Below are positions 57,695 to 64,000 of a stretch of DNA of 64,000 bases, piece after piece. The stretch is from Fulvimarina manganoxydans (lineage in GTDB: Bacteria > Pseudomonadota > Alphaproteobacteria > Rhizobiales > Rhizobiaceae). The notes beneath the pieces were generated by a model. That model had not been told where the DNA came from and ran no database searches. It saw nothing but the letters and a program-made list of their open reading frames with translations. The position numbers and the translations under genes are program-made. Each line of letters opens with the position of its first letter. Positions within the stretch are counted from its first letter, which is position 1. The stretch spans positions 1-64,000 of the forward strand of contig NZ_FWXR01000001.1 in the NCBI RefSeq assembly GCF_900176465.1, given 5' to 3'.

Positions 57695-58809
57695 TGCCTC
57701 GCCGTAGCGCTCCCGCCCGGCTCTGGCTTTTCCGACCGAAGACCCGCGCCGGCGTCGTCCGCCAGGCGACATGGTACGTCAAGCACGGCGACAAGCGATT
57801 CTCCACCGGTTGCCTCGAGGACGATCGGGCGGGCGCCGAGGCGGCGCTGGCGGACTATCTCGTCCGGGCGGCCGCCGAGGAGGACGAGGTCCGCGATCGG
57901 CGCGCCGGCGAGGTCCGGATCGACGACGTGATCTCGCACTATGCCGCGGAGAAGGCCTCAGTCGCCAGGCCGCGCGAACTCGGCGCCCGGCTCGGACGTC
58001 TGTTGGACTACTGGGGCGAGATGACGCTCGACGAGGTGAACGCGAGAACGTGCAAGGCCTACGCTCGGCAGCGATCGACGGTGCAGGCGGCGAGGCGGGA
58101 ACTCGAGGACCTCCGGGCGGCGATCCGGCTGTACGCGAGCGAGGGTCTGTGCCGCGAGATCGTCGTCGTCTGGGTACCGGAGAAGGCCCAGGCGCGGGAA
58201 GGATACCTGACCCGCGACCAGGCGGCGTCCCTTTTGTGGCACCTGTGGAAGACCCGGGCGAAGCAGGGGAACAAGAAGACGACGACAAGGACGCTCAAGC
58301 ACGTCGCTCCGTTTGTTCTCATGGGAATCTACACCGGGACGAGGTCGAGCCGGATCTGGAAAGCGTCTTTCGTGCGCCAGCCAGGTCATCCCTGGATCGA
58401 CGTCGAGAACGGTGTCTACTACCGAGCAGCACCGAGAGAGATCGTCGCCCGGAACAAGCGTGCCGGCGCGATCCGGATCCCGGGCCGGCTGCTCGTTCAT
58501 CTTCGGCGGTGGGCCCGCGAGCGGGACTATCTGGTGGAATACCGTGGCAAGCCGGCGAACCCGAAAAAAGCGTTGTACCGCGCCTTCGACGACGTTTTCG
58601 GCGACGACCACGATTTCGTCGTCCACAGCCTGAGGCACACTTGTGCGACCTGGCTCATGTGGTCCGGAGGGAACGTCGACGACATCGCGAGCTTCCTCTC
58701 AATGTCCCGGAAGATCCTTTTGGAGGTCTACGGTCACCACCATCCCGACGCCCATCGGCTCGTCGGCGACCTTTTCATGAAGAAGCCGGGTGATAGAAAA
58801 GCAAGCTAG
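57694..58809 (+). CDS. int: Tyrosine integrase of the prophage
   Basis: A 371-residue protein from the ATG at 57694. Catalytic residues are all visible: R in GIYTGTRSSRIWKASF, H-x-x-R in VHSLRHTCATWLMWSG, a histidine in VYGHHHPD and the nearby tyrosine nucleophile. The N-terminal 150 residues form arm- and core-binding domains. It recombines the 43-bp tRNA-Val core with attP. It is closely similar to the decayed integrase at 3508-4634. It lies 1.8 kb from attR, with the defence-like operon between them. Confidence 0.93.
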   Translation: MPRRSAPARLWLFRPKTRAGVVRQATWYVKHGDKRFSTGCLEDDRAGAEAALADYLVRAAAEEDEVRDRRAGEVRIDDVISHYAAEKASVARPRELGARLGRLLDYWGEMTLDEVNARTCKAYARQRSTVQAARRELEDLRAAIRLYASEGLCREIVVVWVPEKAQAREGYLTRDQAASLLWHLWKTRAKQGNKKTTTRTLKHVAPFVLMGIYTGTRSSRIWKASFVRQPGHPWIDVENGVYYRAAPREIVARNKRAGAIRIPGRLLVHLRRWARERDYLVEYRGKPANPKKALYRAFDDVFGDDHDFVVHSLRHTCATWLMWSGGNVDDIASFLSMSRKILLEVYGHHHPDAHRLVGDLFMKKPGDRKAS

Positions 58810-58820
58810 ACACGAAGGCC

Positions 58821-59432
58821 CTAACCTTGCATTCGCTTCTCAAAAAGCTCGTTAAAAATGCGGTCCGCCCCCCAAGCTTGTGCAGAAGTGAAAGCTAGTT
58901 GCCGGTTTTCGTCGGGGTTCAATGGTTCAGCACCGGGCTTGTAGCCGAGATCGTGGTTTGCCTCGGACCATGCATGTTGAAATAGCGTCTTGATCTGAAG
59001 TTCGAAACATGCAGGGCGCATCGAGTCATCGACGTCCTCACTAACAACATCCATCGGCAACAACAGAATATGGTGTTTTCCGAAATATCCAAACTCCCAT
59101 TCTTTCTGCGGTACAACGTTGCGCGACTCAATGGGACGAAAATACTTGAGGACAATTTCAGCAATACGTTCTACATCTGAAGTGTAGAACGTAATTATAC
59201 GCGCTCCAATCTGGTCTTGTATCTGATGCAGCGGCTCATCGTACTTAAGCTTCCCATCTTTCATGATCTCAGCTTTTGCCACGAAGCGATCGATGCTCTT
59301 CGGTCTGGTTGAAATGCGGTCGACGCGCTCAACATCCACCAGTAAAGACCGTAGATATTCATCAAGTTTATTTGCTATCGGACCCAGCGCTTCATCGTGG
59401 CGTTTCGTGTATTCCGTTCTGACAGACGTCAT
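58821..59432 (-). CDS. RelA/SpoT-domain nucleotidyltransferase
   Basis: A 203-residue protein with a complete RelA/SpoT synthetase-like core and no hydrolase or regulatory domain. Visible motifs: RISTRPKSIDRFVAKAEI (nucleotide-binding R, K, S), DQIGARIITFYTSDVERIAE with the metal-binding aspartate, EFGYFGKHHILLLP (G-loop tyrosine region) and CFELQIKTLFQHAWSEANHD with the catalytic glutamate. It may make (p)ppGpp or pyrophosphorylate another target such as tRNA, as toxic small alarmone synthetases do. It overlaps the upstream partner gene by 4 bp and is much less GC-rich than the phage genes. Confidence 0.8.
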   Translation of the reverse strand: MTSVRTEYTKRHDEALGPIANKLDEYLRSLLVDVERVDRISTRPKSIDRFVAKAEIMKDGKLKYDEPLHQIQDQIGARIITFYTSDVERIAEIVLKYFRPIESRNVVPQKEWEFGYFGKHHILLLPMDVVSEDVDDSMRPACFELQIKTLFQHAWSEANHDLGYKPGAEPLNPDENRQLAFTSAQAWGADRIFNELFEKRMQG

Positions 59433-60448
59433 CTGGTCTTCGCCAATTTCTCAGATACAATTTTCCCGGTCGTCGAGAACCTCGTTTCATCTTCGGATCC
59501 ATCAACGGGTTCGATCGAAAAGATGTCGTTGAACTTGGCAGACTCCGCTGTCAGGACCGCGCCGCTATCCAACTCGATTGATTTGTAGGGCAAAACGCGG
59601 GCAAACTCGTCGCCACTGAAGACGAAAGTCTCTGCGGCTAAGTCGGATCTGCTGAACTGCGATCGCACGACTTCCGCAGTCCGTTCGTCAAAGCCATATC
59701 GATCAAAGAACGTTTCAGCGCTGGTGGACTGCCCATTGATTCCGCTTGCCAGTGTGGCGGCAGCGGTGATCTTCTGTTTGACATCGAGGTCCTTGGTACT
59801 CTTGACTGCGTCCTTTAATGCCAATGCAAGACGCCTCGTGCCTAAAGCAGGGGTGGTCAAAAGATCTGAAGCCAAGAATTCCTTCACCCAGTAATCCGAT
59901 GTCTCGGCATCACGGCTGTTAATCTGTTTATCGACAGCAATACCACTCCAAAATCCAGCGGCCAACGAGGCATGTCGATATGCGACAGCCTTGTAGGAAT
60001 GCGCATTCTTCATGAAGACGCGGTCAATGAATTCCACCGTTAATTCTTCTGCAGCTTCGTCAACGAGAACGCCGTTATTGGCTCGAAACCTCGAGACTAC
60101 GACCTTATGATCGCTCCCTTCCTTTCCGCGGATAAGAAACATGAGGCCAAGGCCAGACCGCTTCGTAGTCACACCGGCTAGCCTCTCCGCCAGTGACCGG
60201 CCCTTCTCAATATCCGGAGCGGTAACGTAATCGACTAAGAGGGTTCGGCAGGGATTCTCCTGCTGACCGTCCTCCGCTTGTCTGAAAGCGATCCCGATGC
60301 TGCATTCGGTTTCCGCTCGATCGTAGATCTCATTCAACAGCGAGAACATCTTGCCCTCCTGCGGGACCGCGTTCCCTGTGATCGGGGCTGCGTCCTCTAC
60401 TCCCTTGTTGGGATAAACAAGATAGGTGTGAATATTCTCGATCGGCAT
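59429..60448 (-). CDS. Partner protein of the RelA/SpoT enzyme, function unknown
   Basis: A 339-residue protein. I choose the ATG at 60448 with GGAGG four bases upstream; an earlier ATG at 60562 adds an improbable Cys/Pro-rich leader. The N-terminal part includes GIAFRQAEDGQQENPCRTLL and RLAGVTTKRSGLGLMFLIRG then HKVVVSRFRANNGVLVDE, which faintly recalls the 37-kDa nucleoid-associated (YejK/NdpA) family. The C-terminal half is helical (RRLALALKDAVKSTKDLDVK). It is lower in GC than its surroundings and is first in a two-gene operon next to attR. It may sense infection or restrain the enzyme; this is inference. Confidence 0.6.
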   Translation of the reverse strand: MPIENIHTYLVYPNKGVEDAAPITGNAVPQEGKMFSLLNEIYDRAETECSIGIAFRQAEDGQQENPCRTLLVDYVTAPDIEKGRSLAERLAGVTTKRSGLGLMFLIRGKEGSDHKVVVSRFRANNGVLVDEAAEELTVEFIDRVFMKNAHSYKAVAYRHASLAAGFWSGIAVDKQINSRDAETSDYWVKEFLASDLLTTPALGTRRLALALKDAVKSTKDLDVKQKITAAATLASGINGQSTSAETFFDRYGFDERTAEVVRSQFSRSDLAAETFVFSGDEFARVLPYKSIELDSGAVLTAESAKFNDIFSIEPVDGSEDETRFSTTGKIVSEKLAKTR

Positions 60449-60514
60449 CGTTCCTCCCGAAGCTGTCGGGCACGTTACTAGCAGATCGGCTCGCTTGACC
60501 AGCGGTTGAAAGCA

Positions 60515-60540
60515 TTTCGGTTTACATATCGGTGGACACG
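60515..60540 (+). promoter_or_regulatory. Candidate integrase arm-type site, attR side
   Basis: TTTCGGTTTACATATCGGTG continuing GACACG parallels the site at 4871 (TTTCGGTAAACATCGGTGG). It lies 86 bp from the attR core in the same orientation. Confidence 0.4.
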
Positions 60541-60626
60541 CCGGCCGCCCGTCGTCCGACATTACAGAAAGTTCATGTTTTTCAAGGGGTTTGGGGCTGA
60601 GATCTTGCCGTCGTCCGCGAGACTGT

Positions 60627-60669
60627 CCCTCGGTGTGAACGAGGTGCTCTCCCGCTGAGCTACGCGCCC
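60627..60669. other. attR core (displaced 5' half of host tRNA-Val)
   Basis: These 43 bp are identical to 4752-4794. The sequence beyond the core at 60626 does not continue as tRNA. This is the original host 5' half, still joined to its own promoter at 60701-60730 but cut off from the rest of the tRNA. Confidence 0.93.
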
Positions 60670-60700
60670 ATTGGCCGGTGAACGGCCGAATGTCGGCGGC

Positions 60701-60730
60701 TTATAGGCGTGCTGGGCGCGCCGCGTCAAG
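60701..60730 (-). promoter_or_regulatory. Orphaned host tRNA-Val promoter
   Basis: On the minus strand CTTGAC (60725-60730) / TTGACG (60724-60729) and CTATAA (60701-60706) are separated by 17 bp, a near-consensus sigma-70 promoter about 25-30 bp upstream of the tRNA 5' end at 60669. Transcription now runs through attR towards the start at 60448, and no clear terminator lies between. Confidence 0.65.
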
Positions 60731-60787
60731 CGGCAACGGACCCGTAAAACGGCTTGTCACAGAACGGTGCTGAGTCCAGCCCGATCG

Positions 60788-61411
60788 TCAGCGCATTCCG
60801 GCTTCTTCCATGGACCTATTGAAGGCCCGGCGCAGGCGAAAATCGACCTCGCGTCCTTCGATCGTGTCGAATTCGATCTGTTTGCGCTCGTGTTCGGCGA
60901 GATAGCGCGACATCACCGTATTGGCCATCCGCTCCATGGTGGCGCAATCGCGTTCGGGCCTCAGATTGCGCAGGGCGCTTTCCATCCGCTTCTGGAAGTT
61001 GATCGCGATCTCGGCATGACGGCGCTCGTGGCGCGTGATGTCTTTCTCCAGCGTCTGCCAGATGAGCGCGGTGCGCGAATCGACGCGCTTGGGTCGGGCC
61101 CATTTCGGCAGTGTGATGTCGAGGGCGAGCGAGATCGTCGCGTCCTTGACCGCGCAGCCTTCTGGCACCCGCTTATAAGTCACCTCTCCATCGAATTTGA
61201 CGGAGGTTGCGCCCGGATGGCGGCGCCCGGTCTGTTCGATGACCGGCCCGGCCCGGCTCAGGCTGTCGTCGAGTTCACTCAAGGTGGAGCCGCGAACGGC
61301 GAAATAGCGGGTCGATTGCTCGACCGAGCCGGCCATGGCTGGGCCGAGCCCGGCGATGGCGAGGCTCAGCATCCCGATGCCGCCGAGGGCGATGGCGAGA
61401 GGCCTTCCCAT
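60788..61411 (-). CDS. DUF922-type secreted zinc-protease-like protein
   Basis: A 207-residue protein with an N-terminal signal peptide (AIALGGIGMLSLAIAGLGPA) and the motif DITRHERRHAEIAINF, matching DUF922 Zn-dependent protease-like proteins (HExxH-like pattern HERRHAE). The fold includes GEVTYKRVPEGCAVKDATIS. It should act in the periplasm. It is the first host gene right of the prophage and runs towards attR. Confidence 0.75.
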   Translation of the reverse strand: MGRPLAIALGGIGMLSLAIAGLGPAMAGSVEQSTRYFAVRGSTLSELDDSLSRAGPVIEQTGRRHPGATSVKFDGEVTYKRVPEGCAVKDATISLALDITLPKWARPKRVDSRTALIWQTLEKDITRHERRHAEIAINFQKRMESALRNLRPERDCATMERMANTVMSRYLAEHERKQIEFDTIEGREVDFRLRRAFNRSMEEAGMR

Positions 61412-61675
61412 CTATGTCTCCTCCTGTCGCTGATCGCCAGATTTTACGCCTGCCGCCAGGATGCTATGCCGCGTACCGAAACTTCACAATGGCCGACGGC
61501 TTCTTCTTTTCGTGAAAGCGGAACAGGTTGCGCTTCTCGGCAACGCCCATTCTCGCTAAGCGGTCCGATACGCTATCGGGGCGGTGTCCTGTAAGATCGC
61601 GGGCGGCGTGTAAGCGTCTGGAACTCCGATCAAACGGATTCCCCAACAGAAGTCGAAAGAGGAAAGGGCAGTTCC

Positions 61676-62572
61676 ATGACGGAGCTTTCGGGCGAGACGG
61701 GACGCTCGCCTTTATCGGTGATCGAGCCGCGCGGCGGGCGCTGGAAGGTCGGCCATGGCCGCTCCGTCGAGCTTGGCGAGACCGCCTGTATCATGGGCAT
61801 CCTCAATGCGACGCCGGACAGCTTTTCCGATGGGGGGCGCTATGCCAGCGTCGAAGCGGCCGTCTCGCAATCCTTGAAGATGGTCGAGGCCGGCGCGACC
61901 ATCATCGATATTGGCGGTGAATCGACGCGGCCAGGCGCGACCCCGGTCGATGCGGCCGAGGAGCAGCGGCGCATTCTCCCGGTCATCGAGGAACTGGTGC
62001 GCTGCTCCGATTGCCTGATCTCGGTCGATACCTATCGCTCAGAGACCGCGAGGCTCGCCGTTTCGGCCGGGGCGCATATCGTCAACGATATCTGGGGCGC
62101 TCAAAAGGACCCGGCGATCGCGAAAGTGGCGGCGGAGACCGGGGCAGGGCTCTGCCTTATGCATAATGGGCGCGAGCGCGAGACGTTGAAGGACGTCATC
62201 GAGGACCAGTTCCTCTTCCTCAGCCGGTCGATCGAGATCGCGCAGGAGGCTGGTGTGCCCAAGGCGGCGATCGTCATCGATCCGGGTTTCGGCTTTGCCA
62301 AGGACGGCCCGGAAAACATGATCCTGATGGCGCGGCTCCATGAAATCCGGGCGCTCGGCTATCCCATTCTCGTCGGCACCTCGCGCAAGCGCTTCGTGCG
62401 CACCGACCCCTCCGGTCGCCTGCCGGACCCGGATTTCGCGACGGCTGCGACGACAGCCTTCTTGCGTGAGCGCGGGGCCGATATCTTCCGGGTCCATGAG
62501 ATCGCGATCAATCGCGACGCGCTTTTCATCGCCGATGCCATGCGCCGAGCGCTGAAAGGTGAGACATGGTGA
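61676..62572 (+). CDS. folP: Dihydropteroate synthase
   Basis: A 298-residue enzyme of folate synthesis joining dihydropterin pyrophosphate and p-aminobenzoate. Signature segments: IMGILNATPDSFSDGGRY, IDIGGESTRPGATPVDA, LISVDTYRSETARLAVSAGA, HIVNDIWGAQ, VIDPGFGFAKDGPENM and VGTSRKRFVRTDPSG. Length is normal. The stop overlaps folK, giving a two-gene folate unit. Confidence 0.95.
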   Translation: MTELSGETGRSPLSVIEPRGGRWKVGHGRSVELGETACIMGILNATPDSFSDGGRYASVEAAVSQSLKMVEAGATIIDIGGESTRPGATPVDAAEEQRRILPVIEELVRCSDCLISVDTYRSETARLAVSAGAHIVNDIWGAQKDPAIAKVAAETGAGLCLMHNGRERETLKDVIEDQFLFLSRSIEIAQEAGVPKAAIVIDPGFGFAKDGPENMILMARLHEIRALGYPILVGTSRKRFVRTDPSGRLPDPDFATAATTAFLRERGADIFRVHEIAINRDALFIADAMRRALKGETW

Positions 62573-63093
62573 GCTTGGCGCGCGCCGCACTTGGCCTCGG
62601 CGGCAATGTGGGCGACGTGCCGGCCTCCATGGCGTCGGCTTTGAAGGCGCTCGATGCAAGACCGGACCTGTCCGTCGCCAAAGTTTCACGGCTTTACCGC
62701 ACACCCCCCTGGGGCAAGCTCGATCAGCCGGATTTCGTCAATGCTTGCGCGCTTATCGAAACCACACTATCGCCCCATGCGCTGCTCGATCTCTGCCTGC
62801 AGACGGAGCGCGCCCATTTGCGCGAGCGCGGAGAGCGATGGGGGCCGAGGACGCTCGACATTGATCTTCTCGACTATGACGGCGAGGCGATTTCGGACGA
62901 GAGGCTGACGCTTCCCCATCCGCGGGCCGGCGAGCGGGCTTTCGTTCTCGTGCCGCTTGCCGAAATCGCGCCCGATCTGCGGCTCGGTGGGCGCCCTGTC
63001 GGCGAAACGGCGCTCGCCATCGAACCTGAGGGTATCGAGCCGATGAGTTCGGACGGAGAATGGTGGCGCGTCGATGCTCGGTCGGTGGGCTAA
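62566..63093 (+). CDS. folK: 2-amino-4-hydroxy-6-hydroxymethyldihydropteridine pyrophosphokinase
   Basis: A 175-residue enzyme with AALGLGGNVGDVPASMASAL, SRLYRTPPWGKLDQPDFVNA and the HPPK signature ERWGPRTLDIDLLDYDG, then LPHPRAGERAFVLVPLAEIA. It supplies dihydropterin pyrophosphate to FolP and overlaps folP by 7 bp. The usual neighbour folB is absent here. Confidence 0.95.
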   Translation: MVSLARAALGLGGNVGDVPASMASALKALDARPDLSVAKVSRLYRTPPWGKLDQPDFVNACALIETTLSPHALLDLCLQTERAHLRERGERWGPRTLDIDLLDYDGEAISDERLTLPHPRAGERAFVLVPLAEIAPDLRLGGRPVGETALAIEPEGIEPMSSDGEWWRVDARSVG

Positions 63094-63360
63094 GTGTTTA
63101 CTTCAACAGACCGCGATCCCAAACGGCGGAACGCGGTCGCGAAGACGCAGCCGGACGCTTTGGAATCGCTTGCGGTTCTGCGCGATTGCGGTGCATCATC
63201 ACCCGATTGATCGCGGCCTAACGGCTTTGGCCAAAGCTGCAAACAGCTTCCTGGGCAAGCTTTTGGGTCAAGAGTTTCATAAGGCCGGGGACGTGGCCGG
63301 CAGTCGGCGCCTCGCATGATTGTCGAAGACCCTTCCCCTTAGAGAATGGATGGCTGATCG

Positions 63361-63729
63361 ATGGCGGAGAGCTCTTCGGGCACCCTGACGACCCATGTCC
63401 TCGATACGGCGACGGGTAAGCCGGCAGCCAAGCTGTCGCTTGCGCTCTATAAGCTGGACGAGGCGGGCAAGCGGCAAAAGATCCTGGAGACGCTCACCAA
63501 TGACGATGGGCGGTGCGACGGGCCGCTTCTTTCGGGCACCGCGTTCGAAACCGGTGTCTACGAACTCGTCTTCGAAGCTGGCGCTTACTTCGAGACCCTC
63601 GGCCTCCAATTGCCGGAGCCGAAATTTCTGGACGAGGTCGTGCTGCGCTTCGGCATGGCCGAGCCGATCCATTATCACGTGCCGCTTCTCATCTCGCCCT
63701 TCGGCTATTCGACCTATCGGGGGAGCTGA
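63361..63729 (+). CDS. uraH: 5-hydroxyisourate hydrolase (transthyretin-like)
   Basis: A 122-residue protein with [20 protein letters not shown] at the start, LTNDDGRC, and the C-terminal signature [19 protein letters not shown], diagnostic of hydroxyisourate hydrolase. It hydrolyses the product of urate oxidation in purine breakdown. It lies 2 bp before the xanthine dehydrogenase gene. The gap 63094-63360 shows no gene. Confidence 0.93.
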   Translation: MAESSSGTLTTHVLDTATGKPAAKLSLALYKLDEAGKRQKILETLTNDDGRCDGPLLSGTAFETGVYELVFEAGAYFETLGLQLPEPKFLDEVVLRFGMAEPIHYHVPLLISPFGYSTYRGS

Positions 63730-63731
63730 TC

Positions 63732-64000
63732 ATGACGAGCGAAGCCCGGCCGATCCGCTTTCTTCTCAATGGCTCCGAGCGTTCCGTCTCAGGCGTTTCG
63801 CCGACGACCACTGTCCTGCAATATCTGCGCGAGAGCGAGCGGCTGACCGGCACCAAGGAAGGCTGCGCGGAAGGTGATTGCGGCGCCTGCACCGTGATGC
63901 TTGCAGAACCGGATGGTGTCGGCGGGATCGAGCGGCGCGCGGTCAATGCCTGCATCCAGTTTCTCCCCGCCATGAACGGGCGGGCGATCGAGACGGTGGA
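63732..64000 (+). CDS. xdhA: Xanthine dehydrogenase small subunit, N-terminal part
   Basis: The first 89 codons only; the gene runs off the window. FLLNGSERSVSGVSPTTTVL and the [2Fe-2S] motif GTKEGCAEGDCGACTVML are typical of the ferredoxin domain of XdhA. It oxidises hypoxanthine and xanthine to urate, upstream of UraH in the same pathway. Confidence 0.92.
   Translation, partial: MTSEARPIRFLLNGSERSVSGVSPTTTVLQYLRESERLTGTKEGCAEGDCGACTVMLAEPDGVGGIERRAVNACIQFLPAMNGRAIETV

Larger units (their letters stand above)
4752..60669. mobile_element. Complete temperate siphovirus prophage in tRNA-Val
   Basis: A perfect 43-bp direct repeat bounds the region, giving an element of about 55.9 kb from core to core. 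It holds integrase, excisionase-like gene, antirepressor, primase/helicase, lysis genes, and a lambda-like head-tail module with GpA-type terminase, gpW, portal, protease/scaffold, gpD-type decoration, capsid, tail tube and an 861-residue tape measure protein. No virion gene is visibly broken, so it may be inducible; the tape-measure length suggests a non-contractile tail of roughly 125-130 nm. Lower-GC cargo lies at 35855-36862 and 58821-60448. Confidence 0.93.

Noticed and set aside
59429-60562. 377-residue form of the RelA/SpoT partner
   Set aside because: The extra N-terminus is Cys/Pro-rich and lacks a ribosome-binding site, whereas the ATG at 60448 has GGAGG at ideal spacing.
4752-60669. 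CRISPR array inside or beside the prophage
   Set aside because: I saw no regularly spaced repeats of 25-40 bp; the repeated motifs found are operators, boxes and attachment cores.
60597-60669. Second functional tRNA at attR
   Set aside because: Only the 5' 43 nt are present; the T arm, 3' acceptor strand and CCA are missing.

Overview
The window is a piece of a GC-rich alphaproteobacterial chromosome, most likely Hyphomicrobiales. The host genes fit that group: a mannose-1-phosphate guanylyltransferase tail on the left, and on the right a DUF922 protease, folP-folK, a hydroxyisourate hydrolase and the start of a xanthine dehydrogenase small subunit. An almost complete temperate siphovirus genome of about 55.9 kb lies between them, integrated in tRNA-Val(CAC).

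Left flank (1-4719). After the 3' end of a sugar-nucleotide gene comes a mobile-element graveyard. An IS5/IS427-type element (156-2543, TA duplication) is split by an IS256-type element (450-1968, 9-bp duplication). Remnants of an IS3-type transposase and an IS21-type helper ATPase follow. Next is a decayed tyrosine integrase (3508-4634), homologous to the prophage's own integrase and lying just 3' of tRNA-Val.

Prophage (core 4752-60669). A 43-bp repeat of the 5' half of tRNA-Val marks both ends. Left arm: an FtsH-like soluble AAA+/M41 protease with small DNA-binding-type proteins, a metallophosphoesterase, a ribbon-helix-helix control region with paired operators, a Rha/KilAC antirepressor and a diguanylate cyclase. 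A tightly overlapped minus-strand lysis block follows (membrane-tethered muramidase, two spanin-like proteins, small membrane proteins), then a large primase-polymerase/helicase on the plus strand. From 22.2 to 46.2 kb the minus strand carries a lambda-like head-tail module. In transcription order this is terminase, gpW, portal, protease/scaffold, decoration, capsid, connectors, tail tube, chaperones, tape measure, hub and fibre. A lower-GC cargo gene sits between portal and protease. Three copies of a palindromic box precede the terminase, protease and tail-tube genes. From 47.4 to 54.5 kb a plus-strand early operon encodes many small proteins with 4-bp overlaps. Last come a divergent SacI-like restriction-modification pair, an excisionase-like protein, the integrase, and a low-GC two-gene operon (unknown 339-aa protein plus RelA/SpoT-domain nucleotidyltransferase) beside attR.

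How it works together. The attachment core covers the 5' half of the tRNA, so integration separated tRNA-Val from its own promoter. That strong promoter (CTTGAC/CTATAA with 17-bp spacing, 60701-60730) now points into the prophage towards the RelA/SpoT operon, while the tRNA must be read from a phage-supplied, weaker-looking promoter (4804-4832). The restriction-modification pair, the RelA/SpoT operon and the mid-head cargo gene look like prophage-borne defence or host-modifying functions. The RelA/SpoT pair is the best candidate for an undescribed system. All function calls are from sequence reading only; no database search was run.
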